Below are positions 49,533 to 58,444 of a stretch of 64,000 nucleotides of DNA, in pieces. The notes under the pieces are model-generated. The model ran no database searches. It saw only the letters and a program-made list of their open reading frames with translations, and was not told the origin of the DNA. Every line of letters begins with the position of its first letter. Within the stretch, counting starts at the first letter, position 1. This DNA comes from Anaerolineaceae bacterium UBA4890. GTDB lineage: Bacteria; Chloroflexota; Anaerolineae; Anaerolineales; Anaerolineaceae. The translations under genes were made by a program, and so were the position numbers. The stretch covers positions 126,271 to 190,270 of the forward strand of contig DHCY01000004.1 of the NCBI GenBank assembly GCA_002399085.1, given 5' to 3'.

Positions 49533-49538
49533 ATTGTA
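49533..49538 (-). promoter_or_regulatory. -10 box with leaderless arrangement, rtcB
   Basis: On the minus strand TACAAT ends nine bases before the ATG at 49523, matching the spacing seen at the other leaderless starts of the window. Confidence 0.4.
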
Positions 49539-49628
49539 CCGGAGCTTTATCATTTTTTTTGGGTTAAACCTTAGGAAGTTAGGCTAAAATACCTTCACCT
49601 CATCCAATCAGCGATCACAAGGAGAAGA

Positions 49629-49848
49629 ATGAAATTTTTTCGCTGCGATGGTTTTACAATGGTACTCTTTAATAAAAGCTTCCAGATCGTCAGGGCAGGT
49701 ACTTTTAAAGAAGCATTCCCGGAACGGTTATTATCCACAAATGATCATCGAGGATACTTCGAAACAGTTATACATTGTACCGTCGACACCGACTGAATGG
49801 TCATTGGACGACATAATGAGTTTGAGTGAGTACCAGGTCAAGGAATAA
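49629..49848 (+). pseudogene. Possible small gene interrupted by a frameshift
   Basis: An ATG at 49629 with AAGGAG four bases upstream opens a frame reading KFFRCDGFTMVLFNKSFQIV and then KEAFPERLLS, which ends at a TGA near 49796. The +1 frame over the second half reads RNGYYPQMIIEDTSKQLYIV and SLDDIMSLSEYQVKE and stops at 49848. Each half looks like protein in its own frame; together they would make about 73 residues. This suggests a single frameshift near 49710, real or a sequencing error. I do not recognise the family. The alternative is an unrelated 66-codon frame from 49648. Confidence 0.35.
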
Positions 49849-49881
49849 CCGTTAGAAAGTAAAGCATCAGACTCAACTGAG

Positions 49882-49922
49882 AAAAAAGGAGTTGCGCCAA
49901 ATTGACCGCACAACTCCTTTCA
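49882..49922 (-). terminator. Terminator after the ADP-forming acetyl-CoA synthetase gene
   Basis: On the minus strand AAAGGAGTTG and CAACTCCTTT form a 10-bp stem around a GC-containing loop, followed by TTTC. Weaker termination is possible on the plus strand too. Confidence 0.8.
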
Positions 49923-49934
49923 TTAATTATAAAT

Positions 49935-52031
49935 TTACGACAAAATCATACGGCTATCAATCGCAATCACGCCCTGACCTTCAGGGTAGACAATCAGCGG
50001 GTTGATCTCAATTTCCTGGATCTCAGGATGTTCCAGCGAAAGGTGGCTGAGCTGGGCGATAACACCGTAAAGCGATTCAAAATCAGCCATAGGCGCGCCT
50101 CGGTAACCATTGAGCAGTTTTCCAGCCATGGTTTCAGCGACCATTGATTTGATATCTTCTTTCGAAAGCGGCGCCACGCGAAACTGGATATCCTTAACCA
50201 GTTCGACCATCGTGCCACCCATGCCAAACATCATCAGGGGACCAAAAGTGACATCCCGTCGCATACCGACAATCACTTCCACACCTTTGGCAGCCATTTT
50301 CTCAACCATAGCCCCCACGATCTCAGCTGAAGGCTGATTGCTTTCAATTCTCCCAATCAACTGATCATATGCTATGCGCAACTCTTTGCTATTCTGAAGG
50401 TTTAGCAGGATTCCGCCAGCGTCTGACTTGTGCAGCAGCCCTTCTGCCACAATTTTCAAGACCACCGGGTAGCCGATCTGTTCGGCCAGCGCCACTGCCT
50501 CATCGGCACTTCTAGCCAACCCACCCGGAACATTCGGGATGCCATAAGCATCCAGCAGCAACCTGGACTCATATTCGCCAATCACTTTACGGTCGCCGAT
50601 TCCAGCCTTTGCAGTTTCAACCGCTACTTCGCAAGCCGGCTCGACGCTGATTGGCTTAAACTCTTCTCTTTCGAGTACTTTTTTGTATTCCCACATGCCC
50701 TTCAAGACCGGTCCAGCCTGGTCTGGGAATTTGAAAACCGGCACGTTGTTTAGATTCAACAACTGTTCTGATTCAGCGGTGCTACGCTCACCCATCAGGC
50801 AGGTCAATAAGGTCTTTTCTGTCTTTTTGCCAATTTCAACCCACGATTTCGCCACACCTAATGTATCGACCAGTGCTTGCGGCACTAAAATCGGCAATAA
50901 GACATCCACGCCATCGTCATCGTTCAGATTCCCCAGGCTCCAGAGGTAATCCTCGGGACTTACCGAACCAAGCATATCCACCGGGTTGGAAACCTGCGCG
51001 CTAGGGTTGAGTTTTTCACGCAGGCGATTCTGAATTTCAGGCGAAATCTTCGCCAGCTGGAAGCCGTTGAAGTCGAGGCTGTCGGCTGCCAGGGCAGCTG
51101 CTCCACCGGCATTGGTGGTTATTGCCACTTGTTTGCCCTTGGGTAGCGGCTGGCTGCCTAGCGCCCACGCCAGGTTGAAGAGCTCATTGATCGTCTCAAC
51201 CTCAATCACACCGGCTTGTTTCATTGCTGCCTGGTAAGCTGAATATGAACCTGCCAGAGAACCGGTGTGAGAGCTGACCGCCTTTGCACCGGCATCATTT
51301 TTGCCAGCTTTCAAGAAGACGATCGGCTTTTTCTTGGAGACTTCCCTGGCAACGCGCATAAAACGCTGCCCATCGGGGATTCCCTCGGTGTACATGGCGA
51401 TAACCCGAACGTCATCATCTTGCGCAAAATACTCAAGCATATCGGTCTCGGTTACGTCCATCATGTTGCCCAGGCTGGCAATGTGCGAAAAACCGATTTT
51501 GGTATTGATGATCAGGTCGATCACACCGCCGCAGATTGCGCCGGACTGGGAGATGAACGCAATCGGTCCTGCTGGCGGCATACCGCCGATGAAGGTTGAG
51601 TTCAAACCCGTGCGAATGTCCATCGTGCCCACACAGTTCGGGCCCACCACGCGCATTCCATAGCCGTCTGCCAGTTGTTTGACTGCTGTTTCGATAGCCG
51701 CACCCTGCGGACCCAGTTCTTTAAAACCACCGGTAATGATCACTACTGCCTTGATCCCGCGTTCTCCGATTTGGCGCATCGTTTCCATGATTTTGGTCAC
51801 AGGCAAAACAACTACCGCCAACTCAACCGGATCAGGTACCTCTGCAACTGTTTCGTATGCCTTTTTACCCAATATCTCATCAGCATTTGGGTTTACAGGG
51901 TAGATTCCGCCCTGATATCCGTGGCTGACTAAATTTTTAAGTATTCCGTAGCTTAGTTTTTTGGGGTTGGTTGATGCACCCAGGATTGCAACACCTGAGG
52001 CGTCAAAAAATGGTCTGAGTGATGATGGCAT
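49935..52031 (-). CDS. acd: ADP-forming acetyl-CoA synthetase (fused alpha and beta)
   Basis: A 698-residue NDP-forming acyl-CoA synthetase that makes acetate and ATP from acetyl-CoA, ADP and phosphate. The alpha part (~1-460) has VAILGASTNPKKL, VVGPNCVGTMD, FISQSGAICGGV, YTEGIPDG with the conserved Glu and SSHTGSLAGS with the catalytic His. The beta part (~470-698) is an ATP-grasp with GYPVVLKI, LLHKSDAGG holding the second phosphorylated His, MVEKM and EIEINPL. All catalytic residues are present, unlike the SucD-like protein at 19214. In a fermenter this is an energy-conserving step to acetate. It has GGAGAGAA before the ATG and a terminator after the stop. Confidence 0.95.
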   Translation of the reverse strand: MPSSLRPFFDASGVAILGASTNPKKLSYGILKNLVSHGYQGGIYPVNPNADEILGKKAYETVAEVPDPVELAVVVLPVTKIMETMRQIGERGIKAVVIITGGFKELGPQGAAIETAVKQLADGYGMRVVGPNCVGTMDIRTGLNSTFIGGMPPAGPIAFISQSGAICGGVIDLIINTKIGFSHIASLGNMMDVTETDMLEYFAQDDDVRVIAMYTEGIPDGQRFMRVAREVSKKKPIVFLKAGKNDAGAKAVSSHTGSLAGSYSAYQAAMKQAGVIEVETINELFNLAWALGSQPLPKGKQVAITTNAGGAAALAADSLDFNGFQLAKISPEIQNRLREKLNPSAQVSNPVDMLGSVSPEDYLWSLGNLNDDDGVDVLLPILVPQALVDTLGVAKSWVEIGKKTEKTLLTCLMGERSTAESEQLLNLNNVPVFKFPDQAGPVLKGMWEYKKVLEREEFKPISVEPACEVAVETAKAGIGDRKVIGEYESRLLLDAYGIPNVPGGLARSADEAVALAEQIGYPVVLKIVAEGLLHKSDAGGILLNLQNSKELRIAYDQLIGRIESNQPSAEIVGAMVEKMAAKGVEVIVGMRRDVTFGPLMMFGMGGTMVELVKDIQFRVAPLSKEDIKSMVAETMAGKLLNGYRGAPMADFESLYGVIAQLSHLSLEHPEIQEIEINPLIVYPEGQGVIAIDSRMILS

Positions 52032-52118
52032 TATTTCTCTCCTGGTTTAATTGTCAGAAAGATTATAACAACGAAAACCAGGCAACCCGCTTATTCCAAG
52101 CAAACTGATTTCAGCCGT

Positions 52119-52124
52119 TATAAT
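52119..52124 (+). promoter_or_regulatory. -10 box with leaderless arrangement, AddAB-like module
   Basis: TATAAT ends nine bases before the ATG at 52134, with no ribosome binding site. It is the only promoter seen for the three-gene module. Confidence 0.55.
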
Positions 52125-52133
52125 AAAACAATC

Positions 52134-54227
52134 ATGACCGGCATCTTACCTCAAACCCCCGACGAAACGCAGAGAAACACTACTGATTACGTCGATTTTC
52201 CCAGCCTTTTCCTCAGCGGACCGGCATCCTCCGGCAAGACCAGTGCCTCTCTGCTGCGCCTGCAAAATATCCTCGAAAACCCACAGGAATCCACACTTAT
52301 TTTGGTACCTCAACGAAGCCTGGCAGAACCGTTCCACCAGTTTTTACGCGAGCTTGGCATTGCTGAGGGCGACCAGGTAAGTATTCAGACAATGAGCAGC
52401 CTGGTGCGCAGGATGATCAGCCTTTTTTGGCCAATTATCGCCAGCCACCAGGTGTTTGAGCACCCTTATGAAGAACCCCGCTTCCTGACGCTCGAAACCT
52501 CACAGTATTACATGGCGAAAATTGTTGATCCAATGATCGACCAGGGGCGTTTCAACAACATCACCTTGCCGCTCAACCGGTTGTACAGCCAGATCATCGA
52601 CAACCTGAACAAATCTGCCCTGGTTGGTTTCCCGCATACTGAAATCGGACAGCGCCTCTCTTCTGCTTTTATTGGCGAAGCCGCCCGCCAGAATGTTTTC
52701 AGCGATGTCCAGAATGCGGTTGACCAATTTCGCGGCTATTGCCTGCAGAACAACCTGGTTGATTATTCCCTGCAAGTTGAGCTATTCTGCAACATCCTCT
52801 GGTCAAATCAGACCTTTCAGAAGTACATCACCAACCAGTATGACCATTTGATCTACGATAACTCCGAAGAAGACCCGCCTTATGTACACAACATTATCGC
52901 CCAATGGCTGCCGAGCCTAAAAAGCACGCTGATCATCCACGACGACCAGGCAGGTTACCGCAGTTTTCTGGGCGCCGACCCAATCTCCTCACTCACACTG
53001 GAAAAACTCTGCCAGCAATCCCTGGTAACCACCAGGAATTATGTCAGTTCTGAGCCAATCCAGGAGCTGCGAGACTGTCTCCGTGATCTAAAGAACTGTC
53101 AGCCCACACAGGGGTTGATCGACAAAACGATCGGTTTTCCAGAAAAACGTCTATGTTTCTTCCCGGAATTGCTGGAAGAAGTCACACATGAAATTGAAGT
53201 AATCAGAGCCCTGCCAGGTGGAGATCAAAAAAAGATTGCCATCCTGACGCCTTATATTTCCGACAGTCTCAGGTTCTCATTGAGCCACAGCCTGGAAACG
53301 ATTGGCGTACAGGTGAGCATTCAAAAGCCATCATCCTCCCTCACCCAGGACCCGGTGATCAAAACACTGATTATTCTCTCCAAATTTGCCCACCCAACCT
53401 GGGAGATTCGGGTAAGTTACCTGGATGCTGCCGTTGCTCTAACCAACGCGATCGAGGGGTTGGATCTCAACCGCGCTCATCTGTTGCTGGGAGACTTTGA
53501 TCAGCACAACCCGTATCTAACCGCGCTTCCCGAGGGCGTGCCTTCAGAGCGCATCCCATCAGACCTGATCGAGCGCTACACAGGATTGCGTGATTGGCTG
53601 CTTTCAAGCGACCCGGCAGAACCGTTGCATAGTTTCCTGAGCCGGCTTTTTGGGGAAGTGCTTTCGCAAGCCGGATTTCGTTTTGAAGGTAATACGCAAT
53701 CCGGCACGAGCACCGCTGTATTGATGGAGTCATTCCGTAAGTTTTCCATTTCTCTGGATCGAAGCCTGCAGGAGAATCAAAACCTGGCAAGCCAGGCATT
53801 CATCAAGGCGATCGATTCGGGCTTGATCTCTGCGCTCTACCTCTCAGAATGGGAGGTACAGCCGAATAACAGCGTCTTGATCGCTCCTGTGATGAGTTAC
53901 CTGATGCGCAACGAGCCGGTTGACTACCAGTTTTGGCTCAACATCGGCAGCCAGGGTTGGTATGAACGCCTGGAGCAACCCCTGACTCACCCGATCGTCC
54001 TCAGCCGAAACTGGCAAACCGGAAAGCAATGGACTGCCGACGACGAGTTGGCATATAACCAGGCGAATTTGCAGCGAACCATCAGCGGTTTGCTCTTGCG
54101 CTGTCGTGAAAAGGTATTTGCCTTTACTTCCGACTACAACGAAGCCGGAGTTGAAGAGCGTGGGCAGTTGCTGACGGTCTTCCAAAACCTCTTCCGCAAG
54201 GCACTTCGGAGTAAAAATGGACGCTAA
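52134..54227 (+). CDS. AddB-like inactivated SF1 helicase subunit, no nuclease domain
   Basis: A 697-residue protein resembling AddB/UvrD-type helicases. The Walker A loop LSGPASSGKTS (residues ~28-37) is intact and STLILVPQRSLAEPF follows as motif Ia. Motif II, normally VDExQD, reads IYDNSEED (~241-248), and motif III, normally GDxxQxIYxFRGA, reads HDDQAGYRSFLGAD (~270-283). The C-terminal motif VI region (NLQRTISGLLLRCREKVFAF) has lost the TRA signature. It can probably bind but not use ATP like a true helicase. Unlike AddB it lacks the C-terminal Fe-S nuclease, which is a separate gene two positions downstream. It overlaps the next gene by 11 bases. Confidence 0.8.
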   Translation: MTGILPQTPDETQRNTTDYVDFPSLFLSGPASSGKTSASLLRLQNILENPQESTLILVPQRSLAEPFHQFLRELGIAEGDQVSIQTMSSLVRRMISLFWPIIASHQVFEHPYEEPRFLTLETSQYYMAKIVDPMIDQGRFNNITLPLNRLYSQIIDNLNKSALVGFPHTEIGQRLSSAFIGEAARQNVFSDVQNAVDQFRGYCLQNNLVDYSLQVELFCNILWSNQTFQKYITNQYDHLIYDNSEEDPPYVHNIIAQWLPSLKSTLIIHDDQAGYRSFLGADPISSLTLEKLCQQSLVTTRNYVSSEPIQELRDCLRDLKNCQPTQGLIDKTIGFPEKRLCFFPELLEEVTHEIEVIRALPGGDQKKIAILTPYISDSLRFSLSHSLETIGVQVSIQKPSSSLTQDPVIKTLIILSKFAHPTWEIRVSYLDAAVALTNAIEGLDLNRAHLLLGDFDQHNPYLTALPEGVPSERIPSDLIERYTGLRDWLLSSDPAEPLHSFLSRLFGEVLSQAGFRFEGNTQSGTSTAVLMESFRKFSISLDRSLQENQNLASQAFIKAIDSGLISALYLSEWEVQPNNSVLIAPVMSYLMRNEPVDYQFWLNIGSQGWYERLEQPLTHPIVLSRNWQTGKQWTADDELAYNQANLQRTISGLLLRCREKVFAFTSDYNEAGVEERGQLLTVFQNLFRKALRSKNGR

Positions 54228-56448
54228 ACCGCGATTGCGCCCTTCACAGCAAGAGATCATGAATTATCGCTCTGGTTTGATGGGCATCTCGGCGGTGCCA
54301 GGAAGCGGAAAAACCTGGACGCTTTCGAACCTGGCGGTGAAACTGATCCTCACAGCCGACCTCGATCCCGACCAGGAGATCCTGGTGGTCACTTTTTCCA
54401 ATTCTGCGGCTGACAACTTCTCGAACCGTATCGGTGAGCAGCTGCGTGCCAGTGGATTAATCGAGGGATTCGGCTACCGCGTGCGCACTTTGCATGGTCT
54501 GGCAACAGATATTATCCACGAAAGACCTGAACTGGTCGGTCTTTCCAATGAATTCAGTATCATTGATGAAGCCGAGTCCAATGAGATTTTGAAAGACCTG
54601 GTCGACCAGGCGCTGGAAAATCATTACGATTTTCTCACCAGTCTGCTCAGCGAAGATTACGATGAGAAAAGCCTGCAAAATATTATTAAGAATAAATATC
54701 CTGATTATCTTCTCAAACTTGCCAAAAATTGGATCAAAACGGTCAAAGACAAACAAATCACCATCACTCAACTGGATGAGTGGCTTTCTGAACCTGATAC
54801 CAACCCGCTTATGTCAATCATTCTCGAAATATACCGCGGCTATCAGGCAGCTTTGAACTACCGCGGTGCCATCGATTTTGACGACATGATCCGTTATGCC
54901 CTCGAATGTCTGCGCCTTGACGGGGACCTCACCAGGCTACTGCGCCATCGCTGGCCCTACATCCTGGAAGATGAATCCCAGGATTCCAGCAAATCTCAGC
55001 AGGAAATCCTGGCGACTTTGGTTGGTGAAGATGGTAATTGGGTGCGGGTTGGCGACCCCAATCAGGCTATCTATGAGAGTTTCACAACCGCCGACCCCAA
55101 CTTGCTCAAAGCTTTTGTCGCGCGAGAGGATGTTCGCTCAGTCGATCTGCCTGTTTCGGGTCGCTCTGCCTCAGCTATCATAAACCTGGCAAACGCTATG
55201 ATCGATTGGGTGCAAACCTCGCATCCCAATTTCGCCATTCGCGATGCCTTGTCAGAACCCTTCATTCAACCTACCTTGCCTGGTGATCCACAAGAGAACC
55301 CGGAAAACCGCCCTGATTCGATCGTCATCCTGAACAGAATGATGACCTCAGACCAGGAGCTTGTTTTTTTGGGCAGGGAGGTGAAAGCCTGGCTGCAGGA
55401 TAATCCGGACAGCACAGTGGCAATTTTAACATTCCTGAACGAGCGGGCAGCAGACATCAGCGGTTACCTTAAAAAACAGCAGATCGAAGTCAGCGACGTT
55501 CTCATGAGAATTTCCGAGACGACGCGTTTTTCTGCCGGCGCTATTGCTCTGATCCTGAAATCGCTCTTTGACCCGCTGCATTCAGTGCACTTGGCGCGCT
55601 GCTTCGAAGTCTTTTACCGTCATTACCAGGACGATCCTGATCTATGGCTTGTAGTGAAATCGACCAGTCAGTTGATCAAGCAACTGGAAAACACGGAAGA
55701 CTACCTTTACCCTCTCGACAATGATTGGTTTGAGGAACTGGAAACTGAGGATCTGTATCAGAATTCCCTGGAGATGTTAGCCGCCTTCCGACAGGCAATT
55801 CATCGTTGGCATGCCGCCAGGATCCTGCCTCTGGATCAATTAGTATTAGTAATTGCGCAAGATTTGGTGCTGGACAATGCCGAGTTAGCGGTCGTTCACA
55901 AGATTTCCGGCTTTATCAAAACTCTGCTCGAAAATAACCCCCACTGGTCTGAAATGCAGGTTTTGGATGAATTAGCCAGTATCTCCAAGAACAGCCGGGG
56001 GTTCGCAACATTCAGTAATATGGGCGCGAACTTTGATCCCAACAATTTTCGTGGTAAGGTGATCGTGGCAACCGCACACAAATCGAAAGGGCTCGAATGG
56101 GACAAGGTTTTCCTTACCTCCGCCAACAATTACGATTATCCTGGCGGTGAGCCAAACGAATCTTACTTTTCAGAAAAGAGATTTATCGCAGACCGGCGCA
56201 ACCTGGAAGCAGAGCTTTTTTATGACCTGGAAGCGATGCAAATTGAACACGCCGGTGGGTTGATGTTACGTTCATATGACAAGCAAAACTCACGCGATGA
56301 TGTCGCCCGCGAACGCTTGCGCCTGTTCTATGTGGGCATCACCCGCGCAAAAAAATCGCTGACCATCAGTTGGAACACAGGAACTTTCAATAATCAACGT
56401 GCATCCTTGCCCTTTCAGTACCTTTCAAGGTTGGTAAATAATGACTGA
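54217..56448 (+). CDS. UvrD/AddA-like superfamily 1 helicase
   Basis: A 743-residue ATP-dependent 3'-5' DNA helicase. All core motifs are present: SAVPGSGKTWTL (Walker A, ~25-36), LVVTFSNSAADNF (Ia), RTLHGLA, AIDFDDMIRYAL, LEDESQDSS (motif II, ~251-258), RVGDPNQAIYES (III), VATAHKSKGLEWDKVFL (V, ~640) and RERLRLFYVGITRAKKSL (VI, ~700). It is shorter than AddA (about 1200 residues) and has no nuclease domain of its own. It lies between the AddB-like gene and the nuclease gene and overlaps both (11 and 8 bases), so the three are inferred to form a complex for double-strand break end processing. Confidence 0.9.
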   Translation: MDAKPRLRPSQQEIMNYRSGLMGISAVPGSGKTWTLSNLAVKLILTADLDPDQEILVVTFSNSAADNFSNRIGEQLRASGLIEGFGYRVRTLHGLATDIIHERPELVGLSNEFSIIDEAESNEILKDLVDQALENHYDFLTSLLSEDYDEKSLQNIIKNKYPDYLLKLAKNWIKTVKDKQITITQLDEWLSEPDTNPLMSIILEIYRGYQAALNYRGAIDFDDMIRYALECLRLDGDLTRLLRHRWPYILEDESQDSSKSQQEILATLVGEDGNWVRVGDPNQAIYESFTTADPNLLKAFVAREDVRSVDLPVSGRSASAIINLANAMIDWVQTSHPNFAIRDALSEPFIQPTLPGDPQENPENRPDSIVILNRMMTSDQELVFLGREVKAWLQDNPDSTVAILTFLNERAADISGYLKKQQIEVSDVLMRISETTRFSAGAIALILKSLFDPLHSVHLARCFEVFYRHYQDDPDLWLVVKSTSQLIKQLENTEDYLYPLDNDWFEELETEDLYQNSLEMLAAFRQAIHRWHAARILPLDQLVLVIAQDLVLDNAELAVVHKISGFIKTLLENNPHWSEMQVLDELASISKNSRGFATFSNMGANFDPNNFRGKVIVATAHKSKGLEWDKVFLTSANNYDYPGGEPNESYFSEKRFIADRRNLEAELFYDLEAMQIEHAGGLMLRSYDKQNSRDDVARERLRLFYVGITRAKKSLTISWNTGTFNNQRASLPFQYLSRLVNND

Positions 56449-57265
56449 CCTCATTTCTCCGGATTTCACCTTCTCGCAGAGCAACCTGCAGACCTTTGAC
56501 TACTGCCGGCGGCGTTTCTATCTGCGGTATGTCAAAAAATTGATCTGGCCCGCTCAATTGGTGAGCGATCAGCAATACATCCAGGATCGTGAAGCCGGTG
56601 TGCGCTTTCACCGCCTGGTGCACCAGCATTTCCTTGGGTTCGAGGCTAGCTTGCTGCGTAAGATTGCAGACGGCGACCCGGACATCCGCGTTGCTACCTG
56701 GTTTGAGACCTTTTTGGCTAGCCCGATGGCGACCCTACAGGGTAAACTCGAACCTGAAGCTCTCTTCACCACAAAAATTGCCGGTCACCCTTTGAGTGCC
56801 AAGGTGGATCTGCTCCAAATTGACGGTGAAAATATCAGTATCTACGATTGGAAAACCTCCCGCCATTTGCCGAAGCTCTCGACGTTGCAAAAGCAAACGC
56901 AGAGCAAGGTTTATCCTCTCGTTATTTCCCGCGCCCTCAACCTGGGTCAGCCCGGGTATGAAACAGCCAGATTAAGGATGATTTATTGGGAAGCTAATTT
57001 CCCTGGTCAAACCATTGAGATTCCAAGTTACCAGAACGACTGGAAAAAATACCAGCTTGAAATCGCCGCTTCAATAGAACTAATTCTCAGCCTGCGCAGG
57101 GAAGAATTTGTGGCAACCCCGGACGAGAAAAAGTGCGCCTGGTGTGAGTATCGCTCTTACTGTCAGCGGGAAAAAATTGCCGTCGATTCGAAAGATATCG
57201 AAATGACCGACCTTCTGGAAGGTTTAACAAAAATCCCCGCGGAAGCTTTTGATTCGTGGGGTTGA
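56441..57265 (+). CDS. RecB/AddB-type Fe-S PD-(D/E)XK nuclease
   Basis: A 274-residue stand-alone nuclease domain. Catalytic residues: His57 in GVRFHRLVH, Asp123 in SAKVDLLQ, Asp136 and Lys138 in IYDWKTSR, and QSKVY (QxxxY, ~154-158). Four Cys, at 22 (DYCRRRF) and 232, 235 and 241 (KCAWCEYRSYC), fit the iron-sulfur cluster staple known from AddB and Cas4. A Cas4 function is unlikely because no CRISPR genes are nearby. It is the third gene of the AddAB-like module and overlaps the helicase gene by eight bases. It would cut DNA unwound by the helicase. Confidence 0.9.
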   Translation: MTDLISPDFTFSQSNLQTFDYCRRRFYLRYVKKLIWPAQLVSDQQYIQDREAGVRFHRLVHQHFLGFEASLLRKIADGDPDIRVATWFETFLASPMATLQGKLEPEALFTTKIAGHPLSAKVDLLQIDGENISIYDWKTSRHLPKLSTLQKQTQSKVYPLVISRALNLGQPGYETARLRMIYWEANFPGQTIEIPSYQNDWKKYQLEIAASIELILSLRREEFVATPDEKKCAWCEYRSYCQREKIAVDSKDIEMTDLLEGLTKIPAEAFDSWG

Positions 57266-57286
57266 GGGTAAACTTAAATAAAATTA

Positions 57287-57360
57287 TGGGCAGAACAGGG
57301 CTCGAACCTGCGACCTCATCTGTGTAAAAGATGCGCTCTGACCAACTGAGCTATCCGCCC
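57287..57360 (-). tRNA. tRNA-Val (anticodon TAC)
   Basis: The minus strand folds as a tRNA: acceptor GGGCGGA/TCTGCCC with discriminator A, D arm GCTC/GAGC, anticodon stem CATCT/AGATG with loop TTTACAC giving TAC (reads GTA), and T arm GCAGG/CCTGT with TTCGAGC. CCA is not encoded. A TATAAT box lies on the minus strand 10 bases upstream (57370-57375). Confidence 0.95.
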
Positions 57361-57368
57361 GGAAAGCC

Positions 57369-57376
57369 TATTATAA
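57369..57376. promoter_or_regulatory. Overlapping divergent -10 boxes for tRNA-Val and the FAH gene
   Basis: TATTATAA contains a plus-strand TATTAT ending nine bases before the FAH ATG, and a minus-strand TATAAT nine bases before the tRNA-Val 5' end. Both promoters share the 23-base gap between the two genes. Confidence 0.5.
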
Positions 57377-57383
57377 GCGAAAA

Positions 57384-58148
57384 ATGAGAATAATACGATT
57401 TAAAGATAAAAATGACCAGGTCCAATATGGTTGGATTTACCAGGAAAAAGTCGGGCTGATCCAGGGCGATCTTTTCGGAGAATTCCGGCGCTTAGAGGCG
57501 ACCCTGTTGCTGTCGGAATTAGAGCTTTTGTTGCCCTGTCAGCCCAGCAAAATTATCGCTGTCGGCAGGAATTACGCCGAGCACGCGGCTGAGATGAACA
57601 ACGAACTGCCAAACTACCCCATGATCTTTATGAAACCACCCTCCGCACTGATCACAAACGGCGAACCGATTTTGCTGCCTGGGCAGTCCAAGCAAGTTGA
57701 ACACGAAGCAGAGCTGGCGATTGTTGTCGGTAAAATAGCCAAAAACCTCACCCAGGAGAATGTAAACGAGGCAATTTTCGGTTACACCATCGCCAACGAT
57801 GTCACAGCTCGCGATCTGCAAAAGTTAGACGGGCAGTGGACACGCGCCAAAGGTTTCGACACCTTCTGCCCGCTTGGTCCCTGGATCGATACTCAATTTG
57901 ACCCCAGTGACGCAATGATCAGTTGCCACGTCAACCATGCCCTGCGCCAGATGGGATCGACAAAGGACATGAACTTCAACCCCAAGAAGCTAATGATCTA
58001 TATTAGTTCGATCATGACCCTTATGCCAGGCGATGTGATCCTCACCGGCACACCCGCAGGCGTTGGACCATTGGTTGATGGCGATCTGGTTACTGTTCAC
58101 ATCGATGGTTTGGGGACGCTCGTCAACCCGGTTCGCAATGCAAACTGA
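57384..58148 (+). CDS. Fumarylacetoacetate hydrolase-family protein
   Basis: A 254-residue FAH-superfamily enzyme. An N-terminal ~50-residue portion precedes KIIAVGRNYAEHAAEM, which opens the catalytic domain; metal ligands are seen in VEHEAELAIVVG (Glu, Glu), YTIANDVTARDLQ (Asp), and the PGDVILTGTPAGVGPL segment closes the site. Members act as hydrolases, decarboxylases or isomerases on C-C bonds, or as oxaloacetate decarboxylases; the substrate is not determined. It lacks a ribosome binding site and starts just after a TATTAT box. The DUF503 and radical SAM genes follow closely, so it may lead a plus-strand operon. Confidence 0.92.
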   Translation: MRIIRFKDKNDQVQYGWIYQEKVGLIQGDLFGEFRRLEATLLLSELELLLPCQPSKIIAVGRNYAEHAAEMNNELPNYPMIFMKPPSALITNGEPILLPGQSKQVEHEAELAIVVGKIAKNLTQENVNEAIFGYTIANDVTARDLQKLDGQWTRAKGFDTFCPLGPWIDTQFDPSDAMISCHVNHALRQMGSTKDMNFNPKKLMIYISSIMTLMPGDVILTGTPAGVGPLVDGDLVTVHIDGLGTLVNPVRNAN

Positions 58149-58151
58149 GCC

Positions 58152-58436
58152 ATGCCTTTCGCCTACTGCCATTTGAAACTCAAGATAGATCGCTGTGAGA
58201 GCCTTAAGGAGAAGCGATCGATCCTGACAGCTTTACTTACCCGATTAAAAAAGTATAATCTCTCGGTTATTGAAAAGGCGAATCAGGACAACCATCACCT
58301 GATCGAACTGGAAATGAGCATGGTGCGCCCAAGCATTGTTTTACTCGACAAGGACCTCGAGTCGGTGTCTGATATGATTGAGCGTGCGTTTCCAAATTTG
58401 AACCTGTTTGCCTTTGAAAAAGAAATCTACATATAG
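58152..58436 (+). CDS. DUF503-family (YlxP-like) protein
   Basis: A 94-residue small cytoplasmic protein. The family pattern of short ferredoxin-like folds is visible: YCHLKLKIDRCESLKEKRS, then LLTRLKKYNLSVIEKAN, and a central LIELEMSMV strand. YlxP relatives are often found next to ribosome-binding factor A and translation genes, so a ribosome or RNA link is suspected but not shown. It starts four bases after the FAH gene and ends eight bases before the radical SAM gene. The gene order suggests cotranscription. Confidence 0.85.
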   Translation: MPFAYCHLKLKIDRCESLKEKRSILTALLTRLKKYNLSVIEKANQDNHHLIELEMSMVRPSIVLLDKDLESVSDMIERAFPNLNLFAFEKEIYI

Positions 58437-58444
58437 GAAGTTTT

